A stretch of DNA of 64,000 nt from Mycolicibacterium malmesburyense (GTDB taxonomy: Bacteria; Actinomycetota; Actinomycetes; Mycobacteriales; Mycobacteriaceae): positions 15,430 through 79,429 of the forward strand of contig NZ_CVTB01000099.1 in NCBI RefSeq assembly GCF_001050015.1, given 5' to 3'. Positions 25,707 through 33,546 of the stretch are shown here, piece by piece (position 1 is the stretch's first letter; the number at the start of each line of letters is the position of its first letter). A program made the position numbers and the translations under genes. Below the pieces are notes generated by a model, which did no database searches, was not told where the DNA came from, and saw only the letters and a program-made list of their open reading frames with translations.

Positions 25707-27410
25707 TCACCCGCCCGCCGCGTCCGCGGCGGCGATGTAGCCGTACACCAGACCCTGCGCGATCGTCGCGCCCGCTCCGGGATAGGTGGTGCCGAACGCG
25801 TTGGCCGCCGTGTTGCCGATCGCGTACAACCCGTCGATCGCGCGGCCGTCCTCCCGCAGCACGCGGGCGTGGTCGTCGACGCGCAGGCCGCCGCACGTGC
25901 CGAGGTCGCTCAGCACCATCTTCACGGCGTAGAACGGCCCCCGGTTCAACGGGCGCAGGTTCGGGTTCGGCGTGACGGTGGGATCGCCGTAGTAGCGGTC
26001 GTAGGCGCTGGCCCCGCGCAGGAAGTCGGGATCGACTCCGGCGGCGGCGTTTTCGTTGAAGCGCTCGACAGTCGCGGTCAGCGTCGATTCGTCGACGCCG
26101 ATCTTGGGGGCGAGTCCGGTGATGGAGTCGGCCCGGTGCGCGATGCCGGCGTCGTACCACCTCTGGGGTATCGCCATGCGCGGGAACAGTTCGGCGGCGA
26201 AGACGTAGCTGTTGCGATAGCCCTGGTCGAACACGATCCACATGGATTCGACCGGATTTCCCGCACGTTCACGTTCGAGCAGCCGCTGCCCGAACGTCAT
26301 GTAGTCCGTCGCCTCGTTGACGAACCGGCTTCCGGTCTGGTCGACGATGAGCGATCCGGGTAGCGACCGCTCCGCCAGCATGACCTTCGGATCGGCACCC
26401 GGCAGCGCCGCGACGGCGGGGAACCACCACGCTTGATCCATCAGATCGGTTGCGGCGCCGACATCTTGGGCGACTCGGATCGCGTCGCCGGTGTTCGTCT
26501 CGGCTCCCAGGCTGGCATGCTCGCCGAGTGATTCCGACTGGAACTTCCAGCGCATGTCCATGTCGTGATCGAAACCGCCCGCCGCGAGCACCACACCGCG
26601 GCGCGCGGACACCGTGATGTCGGCGCCGTCGTGGCTCAGCACCACGCCGCTCACACGATCGCCGTCGGTGACGAGCCGACGCAGGGTGGTGTCGGTCCAC
26701 ACGGGGACGCCCGCGCGCAGCACACCGGCGAAGAGGCCGGCAGCCAGTGCCTGACCCCCGGCGACATACCGCCGCTTGAGGGCCAATCCGCCGATGCCTT
26801 GGCCGAGGCGTTTGGCGATGACCGGCAGCCCTTTGCGCGGCACCCGCGACATCAGGTTCATCCACCGGTAGTCCGCGCCGGTGGTCGGTATCGGGACCTT
26901 GGCCTCCATCACGCCGGGCCGCAGTCGCGTGCGGTACCGGCCGAGGATCGCCGAGTCGAGGGGACGGCATTCGCAGGTGCGGCCCACGGCGGTGCCGCCG
27001 GGCGCCTCGGGGTGGTAGTCCGAGTACTCCTTGGCCCAGAAAAGCCGCATCGGCGTCGCCCGCCGCAGCAGTTCGATCGTCGCGCCGACGTTCGCCAGGA
27101 ACGCGTCCGACCGGTGCGCGGGCGCGGTCCCGTCCACCACCGCGTCGAGGTACGTCTTGGCCCGCGCCGCGGTGTCGGCGCCGCCGTCGCCGTTGATCAC
27201 CGTGCTGGCCGGGAGCCAGAGCGCGCCGCCGGAACGCGCGGTCGAGCCTCCGACGTAGGTCGACTTCTCGACGATCAGCACGGACAGGCCGCGCTCGTGA
27301 GCGGCGAGGGCGGCGGCCATGCCGGTGCCGGACCCGACCACCACCAGATCGACGTTCGTGTCGGTCATCGGCAAGCCGTCGGGGATCGTCGCCCCGTGTG
27401 CGCTACTCAC
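25707..27410 (-). CDS. kstD: 3-ketosteroid delta-1-dehydrogenase-type flavoprotein
   Basis: KstD removes the 1-alpha and 2-beta hydrogens of 3-ketosteroids using FAD. This 553- to 567-aa protein has the FAD-binding V-V-V-G-S-G-T-G-M-A-A-A-L-A-A and V-E-K-S-T-Y-V-G-G-S-T-A-R-S-G-G-A-L-W. It also has R-R-Y-V-A-G-G-Q-A-L-A near the middle and the final G-L-Y-A-I-G-N-T-A-A-N-A-F-G. GTG 27410 is given because TAATTT (27424-27419) precedes it by 8 nt in a leaderless layout; ATG 27368 (M-T-D-T-N-V-D) is the alternative and lacks a ribosome-binding site. It diverges from kshA, with operator-like repeats between them. Confidence 0.88.
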   Translation of the reverse strand: MSSAHGATIPDGLPMTDTNVDLVVVGSGTGMAAALAAHERGLSVLIVEKSTYVGGSTARSGGALWLPASTVINGDGGADTAARAKTYLDAVVDGTAPAHRSDAFLANVGATIELLRRATPMRLFWAKEYSDYHPEAPGGTAVGRTCECRPLDSAILGRYRTRLRPGVMEAKVPIPTTGADYRWMNLMSRVPRKGLPVIAKRLGQGIGGLALKRRYVAGGQALAAGLFAGVLRAGVPVWTDTTLRRLVTDGDRVSGVVLSHDGADITVSARRGVVLAAGGFDHDMDMRWKFQSESLGEHASLGAETNTGDAIRVAQDVGAATDLMDQAWWFPAVAALPGADPKVMLAERSLPGSLIVDQTGSRFVNEATDYMTFGQRLLERERAGNPVESMWIVFDQGYRNSYVFAAELFPRMAIPQRWYDAGIAHRADSITGLAPKIGVDESTLTATVERFNENAAAGVDPDFLRGASAYDRYYGDPTVTPNPNLRPLNRGPFYAVKMVLSDLGTCGGLRVDDHARVLREDGRAIDGLYAIGNTAANAFGTTYPGAGATIAQGLVYGYIAAADAAGG

Positions 27411-27511
27411 AACCGATCAAATTAGAGCGGTTCGGCCCGGGCCGGAACCCATGTCCTGATGAGCGGAACAGAACCGTGAACACGGTCGGCGATCGCTGCT
27501 AGAACAGCGGT
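27411..27511. promoter_or_regulatory. kstD-kshA divergent regulatory region
   Basis: The region holds AACCG-N12-CGGTT (27411-27432) covering the predicted kstD -10 (TAATTT, minus strand), the cluster-type operator TCCTG-atgag-CGGAA (27454-27468), and a perfect 14-bp palindrome ACCGTGaaCACGGT (27473-27486). TAGAAC (27500-27505) lies 6 nt before the kshA ATG, suggesting a leaderless kshA mRNA. Which element binds which protein is unknown. Confidence 0.5.
27454..27468. promoter_or_regulatory. candidate cluster operator, kstD/kshA site
   Basis: TCCTG-ATGAG-CGGAA matches TyCCG-N5-CGGrA with one mismatch and is flanked by ATG...CA (ATGTCC...GGAACA). It lies between divergent kstD and kshA. Confidence 0.45.
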
Positions 27512-28651
27512 ATGAAGATGGACACCGATATCGAGGTCCGCCAGATCGAGGCGGAGGCCGCGCCGTCGCGGTTCGCTCGTGGATGGCACTGCCTGGGTCT
27601 GGTCAGGGATTTCGGTGACGGCAAACCGCACCAGGTGCACGCGTTCGGCAAGAAGCTCGTGGTGTTCCGCGGCGGCGACGGGCGCATCAACGTCCTGGAC
27701 GCGTACTGCCGGCACATGGGCGGCGACCTGAGCCAGGGCGAGGTCAAGGGCGACGAGATCGCATGCCCGTTCCACGACTGGCGCTGGGGCGGCGACGGGC
27801 GATGCAAGAAGGTTCCGTACAGCAAGCGCGTGCCCCGACTGGCCCGCACCGCCACGTGGACCACGCTCGAACAGGACGGCATGTTGTTCGTCTGGAACGA
27901 CGCGGAGGGCAACCCTCCGCCACTCGAGGTCACCATTCCGCGCATCGAAGGTGCGACGAGCGATGAGTGGACCGACTGGCACTGGTACACCACCGTGGTC
28001 AACACCAACTGCCGCGAGATCATCGACAACGTCGTCGACATGGCGCACTTCTTCTACATCCACGGCTCGCTGCCGACGCATTTCAAGAACATCTTCGAGG
28101 GCCATGTCGCGACCCAGTACATGAACAGCGCGGGACGGCCCGACCTCGGCGAGCCCGGTCCGACCCAGATGCTCGGAACCACCTCGGTCGCATCGTATTT
28201 CGGGCCGTCGTTCATGATCGACGACCTCACGTACCACTACACCGACGTCGATCACAAGACGGTGCTGATCAACTGTCACTATCCGATCGACCAGAACTCC
28301 TTTGTGCTGCAGTACGGGATCATCGTCAAGAAGTCAGAGAACCTGCCCGAGGACCTCGCGATGCAGACGGCGATCGGCCTCGGCGACTTCGTGAAGATGG
28401 GTTTCGAGCAGGACGTCGCCATCTGGAAGAACAAGGCCCGCATCGACAATCCGCTGCTGTGCGAGGAGGACGGGCCCGTCTACCAACTGCGTCGCTGGTA
28501 CGAGCAGTTCTACGTCGACGTCGCCGACGTGACGCCCGACATGGTGGACCGCTTCGAGTACGAGATCGACACCACGCGGCCGCGCGAGGAATGGATGAAG
28601 ATCGTCGAGGCCAATATCGCCGCGCGGGACGCCGTCACGAGCGCGGGATGA
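27512..28651 (+). CDS. kshA: 3-ketosteroid 9-alpha-hydroxylase oxygenase subunit
   Basis: KshA is a Rieske non-heme iron oxygenase; with KstD it opens steroid ring B. The 379-aa protein has the Rieske pair C66-R-H68 and C85-P-F-H88, and mononuclear iron ligands His179 and His184 in N-V-V-D-M-A-H-F-F-Y-I-H with Asp301 (G-F-E-Q-D-V). Length and motifs fit KshA closely. Electrons must come from a KshB-type reductase; only a ferredoxin (51635-51937) is present in the window. Its stop overlaps the next small gene by ATGA. It is probably an accessory isoenzyme besides a cholesterol-regulon kshA elsewhere in the genome. Confidence 0.93.
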   Translation: MKMDTDIEVRQIEAEAAPSRFARGWHCLGLVRDFGDGKPHQVHAFGKKLVVFRGGDGRINVLDAYCRHMGGDLSQGEVKGDEIACPFHDWRWGGDGRCKKVPYSKRVPRLARTATWTTLEQDGMLFVWNDAEGNPPPLEVTIPRIEGATSDEWTDWHWYTTVVNTNCREIIDNVVDMAHFFYIHGSLPTHFKNIFEGHVATQYMNSAGRPDLGEPGPTQMLGTTSVASYFGPSFMIDDLTYHYTDVDHKTVLINCHYPIDQNSFVLQYGIIVKKSENLPEDLAMQTAIGLGDFVKMGFEQDVAIWKNKARIDNPLLCEEDGPVYQLRRWYEQFYVDVADVTPDMVDRFEYEIDTTRPREEWMKIVEANIAARDAVTSAG

Positions 28652-28923
28652 CCGTCCGCCAGGACAACCGACTCGCCGACGCGCCGATGACCTCGGTGAC
28701 GTGCCGGCTCTGCGCGGCAACCGTTTTGGTGCGCAAGAGCACCTGGCAGCAGACCAGCGTGCAATGGGACGCCGAATCCGCCGAAAAGTGTCACCAGCGC
28801 CGCGACGCCGAAGCCATCCACGCGCACGACGGCAGACCGTTCCTGGTCTGCTTCGAACTGCGGGATTCGATCGAGGACGCGGCACGCCGCGGGGCGCTGC
28901 CGATCGTCGACGAAACGGCGTGA
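28648..28923 (+). CDS. small Cys-containing protein coupled to kshA
   Basis: A 91-aa protein whose ATG overlaps the kshA stop (ATGA, 28648-28651). It has T-C-R-L-C-A-A-T-V-L-V near residue 18, then C-H-Q-R-R-D near 49, and F-L-V-C-F-E-L-R, so four Cys plus a His could bind zinc or a cluster. It ends in an acidic helix. I do not recognise the family. Tight coupling to kshA suggests an accessory or assembly role for the oxygenase or its electron supply. The stop codon lies inside the first arm of the 17-bp hairpin at 28922. Confidence 0.7.
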   Translation: MTVRQDNRLADAPMTSVTCRLCAATVLVRKSTWQQTSVQWDAESAEKCHQRRDAEAIHAHDGRPFLVCFELRDSIEDAARRGALPIVDETA

Positions 28924-28970
28924 TTTCGGTGCGCTACCGATCGTCCAGCGACTGGTAGCGCACCGAAATC
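28922..28970. repeat. dispersed palindromic repeat, family 2, copy A (terminator-like)
   Basis: GATTTCGGTGCGCTACC (28922-28938) and GGTAGCGCACCGAAATC (28954-28970) are perfect 17-bp complements with a 15-nt loop. It sits between converging genes (stops at 28923 and 28975). A diverged copy at 42516-42564 shares AGCGACTGGTAGCGCACC exactly and the same convergent position. Confidence 0.85.
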
Positions 28971-28974
28971 GCAA

Positions 28975-30051
28975 CTAGGTCAGCTGGAATGCCGACAGGG
29001 GAGCTTCCTGCGGGTACTCAGCCGGCCCGCCGAGGTCGTACACCGCGTTCAGCGTCGCGATGAACTCCGGATCGTGCAGGGGCTCGCTCGGCACATCGAG
29101 CTTGATGCCCTTCTTGTGCACATCGTCGACGAGCATGTCGATCGCCTTGTCGATGGTCAGATCGTCGCTGCCGTCCATGTTCTTCTTGAGCTCGTCGAAG
29201 TCGGTGAACACCTCCGCCGACCAGTGCACCAGGAACCGCAATTCGTCGGTGTGGTGGCGGGCGATGACGTCGTCGCCGTTCTGAAGCAGCCAGAAGTCGC
29301 GGTCCGACGGATCACCGGTGAAGACGGTGTCGAACGCCAGCCCGGGCGGGGTCTGCAGATCGAGTGGCCCGTTGGCCTCGCCGCGGTGCACCATCATCTC
29401 GTTCTGCACGAGCACACCGCGGTTGTAGACCGGCGGCAGCAGGCGTTTCGGCGGCTTGAGGGGCCCGTCGGGCCAGTAGGTGAAGCCGCTGCCCTCGTCG
29501 AGCGAGAACCACGTGATGACCTGAGCCATCTTGATGAGGTAGTCGCGGAAGAGCCCGGACTTGCCCATGACGCTGGTCAGCCAGGTGGGAGCGTTTTCGT
29601 GGCGCACGCCGCGGAAGCTGGGGGAGTCCAGGTGGCCGGGATCGCGGTTGGCGCAGGGGCCGTTGATGTTGAACAACATCATCTCGGGCTTGGCGTATTC
29701 GGCGTTCCAGTAGCCCTTGGCGTACTCGACGAAGCGCTGGCTGTAGAAGCAGTCGTGCAACTCGGGGTAGAGCACCGTGCCGTAGTTGGCCAGATAACCG
29801 CGGAACGTTGCGGTGAGGAACAGGTCCAGCGAGGGGGTGAAGCCTTCGGGGAACAGCCCGCTCATGGTGGCCATCAATTCCTCGGCCGACGCGAAGTGCT
29901 GGGCGATGATCAGCTTCCACGGCCCCTGGGTGCGCACCACGTCGAGGAGGCGCTCCCGCTGGTCGTCGGTGTAGAGGTTGTCGATCTCGCGGGGCGGTGA
30001 GGCGGGCCGCAGGATGTCGGACAACTCCATCCGCTGCTCTTGGGTGAGCAT
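28975..30051 (-). CDS. hypothetical protein with 2OG-oxygenase-like His/Asp pattern
   Basis: I do not recognise this 358-aa protein family with certainty. It starts M-L-T-Q-E-Q-R-M-E-L at ATG 30051, fixed by an AGGAGAGAAC ribosome-binding site; an in-frame start at 30078 lacks one. There is no signal peptide or TM segment. Visible features include P-G-H-L-D-S-P-S-F-R-G (an H-x-D), V-H-R-G-E-A-N-G-P later in the chain, and many aromatic residues, so a non-heme iron/2-oxoglutarate-type jelly roll is possible. It heads a minus-strand group in the steroid cluster, with operator-like site 30136-30150 upstream, which suggests a catabolic enzyme. Confidence 0.6.
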   Translation of the reverse strand: MLTQEQRMELSDILRPASPPREIDNLYTDDQRERLLDVVRTQGPWKLIIAQHFASAEELMATMSGLFPEGFTPSLDLFLTATFRGYLANYGTVLYPELHDCFYSQRFVEYAKGYWNAEYAKPEMMLFNINGPCANRDPGHLDSPSFRGVRHENAPTWLTSVMGKSGLFRDYLIKMAQVITWFSLDEGSGFTYWPDGPLKPPKRLLPPVYNRGVLVQNEMMVHRGEANGPLDLQTPPGLAFDTVFTGDPSDRDFWLLQNGDDVIARHHTDELRFLVHWSAEVFTDFDELKKNMDGSDDLTIDKAIDMLVDDVHKKGIKLDVPSEPLHDPEFIATLNAVYDLGGPAEYPQEAPLSAFQLT

Positions 30052-30135
30052 GTTCTCTCCTACTCTCGAGGTCGGCATCTCATGCCGGTCGCTTGGCCAA
30101 TTCTGGTGCTGTGGCCCGCAAGTGGCCGCGTGCCT

Positions 30136-30150
30136 GTCCGGTCATCGGGA
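30136..30150. promoter_or_regulatory. candidate cluster operator upstream of the 30051 gene
   Basis: GTCCG-GTCAT-CGGGA matches TyCCG-N5-CGGrA except at the first base. With flanks it forms TGTCC-N8-GGACA. It lies 85-100 bp upstream of the ATG at 30051. Confidence 0.45.
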
Positions 30151-30167
30151 CATCTGTTTCCGCTCGT

Positions 30168-31112
30168 TCAGAAGGGCAGCGGATTGGCGAACTTCGCGCG
30201 CAGCAGCGCGCCGGTCTCGGCCACCGCTAGGCGCCCACGGGCCGTCGCCTCCGAGCGCATCAGGAACCCGTGGTAGATGCCGGGATAGCGCGTCAGCGTC
30301 GTCTGGACTCCGGCGTCGCGCAGCCGATGCGCATACCGCTCGCCCCAGTCGCGGATCGGGTCGGCCTCGGCGGTCACGACGACGGCCTGCGGCAGGCCCG
30401 ACAGATCCTGTGCGCGCGCGGGAACCGTGTACGGGTGGTCGGGGCCGTCGGCCAGCTCGTGCATGTATTCGATGTCCACGAGCGCGAGCATCGGCGCCTC
30501 GGGCATCGCCCGGATCGACGGGGCGTCGAGATCCTTGTCTACGCCCGGATACATCAACACTTGAGCGAACAGAGTCGGGCCACCGCGGTCGCGGGCGGCC
30601 AACGCGACGCCGGCGGCCAGTGTGCCCCCGGCGCTGTCGCCCGCCACCGCGACCCGGGTCCTGTCGATTCGGAGGTCGTCGGCATGGGCGGCCACCCAAC
30701 AGGTCGCGGCGTAGGCGTCGTCGAACTGGGCCGGGGGTGCCGCTTCGGGGGCCAGGTGGTAGTCGACGGACACCACCGTGGCGTGGGAGTGGTGAGCGAG
30801 GTTGCGCGCCAACGGTTCGAACGAGCGGTTGGAACCCAAAACCATTCCGCCGCCGTGGAAGTAGACGACGGCGGGGGCGTCGCTGTCGGTCGACGGCCGG
30901 TAGATGCGCAACGGGATCTCCCCGACGGGGCCCTCGATGATCCGATCCTCGACATCGGCCATCTCCGGCATCGTAGGCAGCGGCGCGGATTCCAACGCGT
31001 CACGCACGGCGTCGAGCCCGCGCTCCCGCATCGGCGCCACGCCCCCGAACAGAGCAACGCGTTCGGCGGCGTCGGGATCCAGTTGCGGGACATCCTGTCT
31101 CGAGGTGGTCAT
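30168..31112 (-). CDS. HSL-family alpha/beta-hydrolase
   Basis: This 314-aa hormone-sensitive-lipase-type esterase has the oxyanion motif Y-F-H-G-G-G-M near residue 84, the nucleophile in A-G-D-S-A-G-G-T near 160, Asp in T-A-E-A-D-P-I-R-D and His in Y-H-G-F-L-M. It is cytoplasmic. It may hydrolyse esters or lactones made by the cluster's Baeyer-Villiger monooxygenases, by inference. Its ATG at 31112 overlaps the upstream SDR stop (ATGA), placing it in a minus-strand operon. The second HSL esterase of the cluster is at 44841. Confidence 0.87.
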   Translation of the reverse strand: MTTSRQDVPQLDPDAAERVALFGGVAPMRERGLDAVRDALESAPLPTMPEMADVEDRIIEGPVGEIPLRIYRPSTDSDAPAVVYFHGGGMVLGSNRSFEPLARNLAHHSHATVVSVDYHLAPEAAPPAQFDDAYAATCWVAAHADDLRIDRTRVAVAGDSAGGTLAAGVALAARDRGGPTLFAQVLMYPGVDKDLDAPSIRAMPEAPMLALVDIEYMHELADGPDHPYTVPARAQDLSGLPQAVVVTAEADPIRDWGERYAHRLRDAGVQTTLTRYPGIYHGFLMRSEATARGRLAVAETGALLRAKFANPLPF

Positions 31113-31960
31113 TGGCGGGACGGGTCGAAGCGCCGCTTGGTGCGCAGGACCGGCGCCCGGCGCGACGCCAAGATCTCGGCCCGCTCCGCCATGGCGTTGC
31201 CCACGTACTCGGGTTGGGTGAGCAGATAGAACTCACCGGCCGCGGCCTGCTCGAACACCACCCGCGCCGCTTCGACCGGATCCATCGCCTCGGCCTTGAT
31301 GTCGAGCATCGCGGTCCGCTGCGCCTCGGCGGCCCCGACATCGCCGTCGTCGACCCCGCCCGCGGACTCGAAGATGTTCGACTTCACCGCGCCGGGCAGC
31401 ACCGCCTGAACGTGGATCCGGTCGGCGTGACCGGCCGCTTCCACCTCCAGGCGAAGGCATTCGGTCAGCGCCAGCACCGCGTGCTTGCTCATGATGTAGG
31501 GCGCCTGCAGCGGCACGGCGGCGACTCCGCCGATCGACGACAGGTTCCACACCCACGACGGAGTGTCCGCGGCGATCATGCGCGGGAGAAATGCGCGAAT
31601 TCCGTAGAACACGCCATTGACGTTGATGTCCACCAGCCGGTCCCAATTGGCGATGGGGGTGTCCCACAGGTATCCGAACTGCTCGACACCGGCGTTGTTG
31701 ACCAGCAGCCGCACCGGGCCGATGTCCGAATACACCTGTGCGGCAAGCTGTTCGAGCGCATCGGGATCCCGCACGTCGCACACCAGGTCCACCGAGCCCG
31801 CGAGCTCGTCGCGAAGCGCCGCGATCGCCGAGGCGTCGATGTCGACCAGCACGACGGTCATGCCCAGCGCGGCGGCATGGCGTGCCAGCCCAGCGCCTAT
31901 CCCGTTGCCGGCGCCGGTGATGACCGCGACACCGTCACCGAAGGCCGCGCGCGCGTCCAC
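31109..31960 (-). CDS. short-chain dehydrogenase/reductase
   Basis: A classical SDR of 283 aa with cofactor motif T-G-A-G-N-G-I-G near residue 16, D-I-D after beta-2 (suggesting NAD(H) preference), N-N-A-G near 92 and active-site S-S...Y-I-M-S-K (Tyr-x3-Lys). It would oxidise or reduce a hydroxyl/keto group of a cluster intermediate; hydroxysteroid substrates are plausible from context only. It starts at GTG 31960. It overlaps the downstream esterase and follows the NTF2-like gene closely (3 bp). Confidence 0.88.
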   Translation of the reverse strand: MDARAAFGDGVAVITGAGNGIGAGLARHAAALGMTVVLVDIDASAIAALRDELAGSVDLVCDVRDPDALEQLAAQVYSDIGPVRLLVNNAGVEQFGYLWDTPIANWDRLVDINVNGVFYGIRAFLPRMIAADTPSWVWNLSSIGGVAAVPLQAPYIMSKHAVLALTECLRLEVEAAGHADRIHVQAVLPGAVKSNIFESAGGVDDGDVGAAEAQRTAMLDIKAEAMDPVEAARVVFEQAAAGEFYLLTQPEYVGNAMAERAEILASRRAPVLRTKRRFDPSRQ

Positions 31961-31963
31961 GCG

Positions 31964-32452
31964 TTAGGAAGCGGTCGAGGCGGCAGCCGTCTTGGCGGCA
32001 TGCTCGGAGAACGTGACAGAGTCCTCGGCGTCGAGGATCACGGTCATCGACGTGAACACCAGGCCGTCGCCGGCGCGGCGGATGCCGACGTCGACCACTC
32101 CGCTGGAGACGTCGAACGGGACGTTGTTCGTCACCTGGTTCACGTACAGGTAGAAGCGTGCGGTGGTGACGTCCCCCTCGACGCCGGTGCGGAAGACGTT
32201 GGTGGCGTGGTGACGCAGCGGGTAGGGATTTTCGTTGCGGTGCTGGGTCAACCACGCCAAGGTCTCGTCCTTGCCGTGCAACTCGGCGGCCAGCAGGTCC
32301 TCGAACGGGCAGTTCCCGGAATCGGATCGGCTCAGGTATTCCATCTCGTCGCCGAGCCGGGCCCCGAGTTCGGCGAAGTGACCCTGGTCGTAGTGGTACC
32401 AGAAGGCGGCGATGAACTCCTGGACCTCGGACAGCGTGATCTCGTTGCTCAT
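31964..32452 (-). CDS. NTF2/SnoaL-like protein
   Basis: A 162-aa protein with the cone-shaped NTF2-like layout: N-terminal helices (E-V-Q-E-F-I-A-A-F-W-Y-H-Y-D), an acidic pocket loop (M-E-Y-L-S-R-S-D-S) and a curved sheet (A-R-F-Y-L-Y-V-N-Q-V). Similar proteins include SnoaL polyketide cyclases, ketosteroid isomerases and ring-hydroxylating dioxygenase beta subunits. No catalytic residue set could be matched, so isomerase, dehydratase and scaffold roles remain open. It is the first of a run NTF2-SDR-esterase on the minus strand, with a weak operator-like site 44-58 bp upstream. Confidence 0.7.
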   Translation of the reverse strand: MSNEITLSEVQEFIAAFWYHYDQGHFAELGARLGDEMEYLSRSDSGNCPFEDLLAAELHGKDETLAWLTQHRNENPYPLRHHATNVFRTGVEGDVTTARFYLYVNQVTNNVPFDVSSGVVDVGIRRAGDGLVFTSMTVILDAEDSVTFSEHAAKTAAASTAS

Positions 32453-32495
32453 GGGTGCGAGTCAACCGTCGCCGACCGGGACGTGGCGGGACGAT

Positions 32496-32510
32496 GCCCG
32501 GTCAGTGGAA
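32496..32510. promoter_or_regulatory. weak candidate cluster operator upstream of the NTF2-like gene
   Basis: GCCCG-GTCAG-TGGAA differs from TyCCG-N5-CGGrA at two arm positions. It lies between the ACAD stop (32536) and the NTF2-like start (32452). Confidence 0.25.
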
Positions 32511-32535
32511 CACCGCGCGGCCCGGGGCGGCCGGA

Positions 32536-33546
32536 TCAGTCGACGATCAGGCTCCACATGTCGGCCCCGGCGGCCAGCGTCGCGTCGGTGACCTGCTCGT
32601 CCCAGTAGCGCACCGTCCCGAATTCGGAGCGCCACGCGAGCGCGGCGCGGGTGAACTCGTGTAACCGGTGCTCGAAAGTGGTACCGATCGCGCCGTGGAT
32701 CTGGTGGGCGTTGCGCACCACGACCGACGTGGCATGACCGACGCAGGAGCGTGCCGCCGCGACGCGGAAGGCGAGGTTGCCCGTCGACCAGCCGCTCGTC
32801 ACGGCCGTCATCAGGGCGCCCTCGGTCGCCGCCCGCGCCAGCGCCGCTTCGGCGGCCAGGTCGGCGATCAGGTGCTGGACGGCCTGGAAGCGTGATAACG
32901 GCCGGCCGAACTGGATTCGCGACGCGGCGTGCTCGACCGACGACGAGACGATCCGGTCGAGCGCCGCGCACACCTGGATTGCCCGCACCATCGCGGCTTT
33001 CAGCCGCAATTCGGCCACCAGATCGGACGAGACGGACACACCGCCGAGTGCGGCGACGTCAGCCTCGACGGAATCGCGCGGTTCACCGATCAGGTTGCTG
33101 CCGGCCGTGATCGAGAGCGCGGCGGCGTCGACGTCGGCGACCCGGTGGTCGTCGCCGTCGCGCCAGACGATGACCACCCGGTCACTGGCCGCGGCCCAGG
33201 GGACACCGCGGGCGGTTCCGTCGTCGCCGAGCATGCACACCGTGCGCACCGCGTCGTCGCTGTCCATCCCGTTCGCCTCGAGCAGCCAGCAGGCCAGTAG
33301 GTCGTGTTCGGCCAACGGTGTTCGCACCGCGTTGCGGGCGGCGGCCGCCAGCAGTTCGGCGGCCTCGAACCAGCCCGCTCCGCTGCCGCCCGACTCCTCG
33401 GCGCCGGTGAGGCGGACCAGGCCCAGGTCGTCGAGGCGCCGCCACAACTCGGTGTCCCGTTCGACGTTCTCCGCAGGTGGGTGGGCGTCGCGGTGCTCGG
33501 CGAAGACCGCGTCCATCATCTCGACGAGCGCCGGATCGACGTTCAT
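32536..33546 (-). CDS. acyl-CoA dehydrogenase family protein (ACAD, subunit-like)
   Basis: A 336-aa ACAD-like protein, shorter than the usual ~380 aa. The C-terminal four-helix bundle is clear (S-R-I-Q-F-G-R-P-L-S-R-F-Q-A-V-Q-H-L-I-A-D), with N-A-H-Q-I-H-G-A-I-G-T near 300. The middle beta domain is reduced and the catalytic Glu is not obvious. In mycobacteria such proteins pair with a second ACAD to form alpha2beta2 FadE enzymes for steroid-derived acyl-CoAs. ATG 33546 overlaps the stop of the second ACAD gene (ATGA), which supports a heteromer. Confidence 0.83.
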   Translation of the reverse strand: MNVDPALVEMMDAVFAEHRDAHPPAENVERDTELWRRLDDLGLVRLTGAEESGGSGAGWFEAAELLAAAARNAVRTPLAEHDLLACWLLEANGMDSDDAVRTVCMLGDDGTARGVPWAAASDRVVIVWRDGDDHRVADVDAAALSITAGSNLIGEPRDSVEADVAALGGVSVSSDLVAELRLKAAMVRAIQVCAALDRIVSSSVEHAASRIQFGRPLSRFQAVQHLIADLAAEAALARAATEGALMTAVTSGWSTGNLAFRVAAARSCVGHATSVVVRNAHQIHGAIGTTFEHRLHEFTRAALAWRSEFGTVRYWDEQVTDATLAAGADMWSLIVD

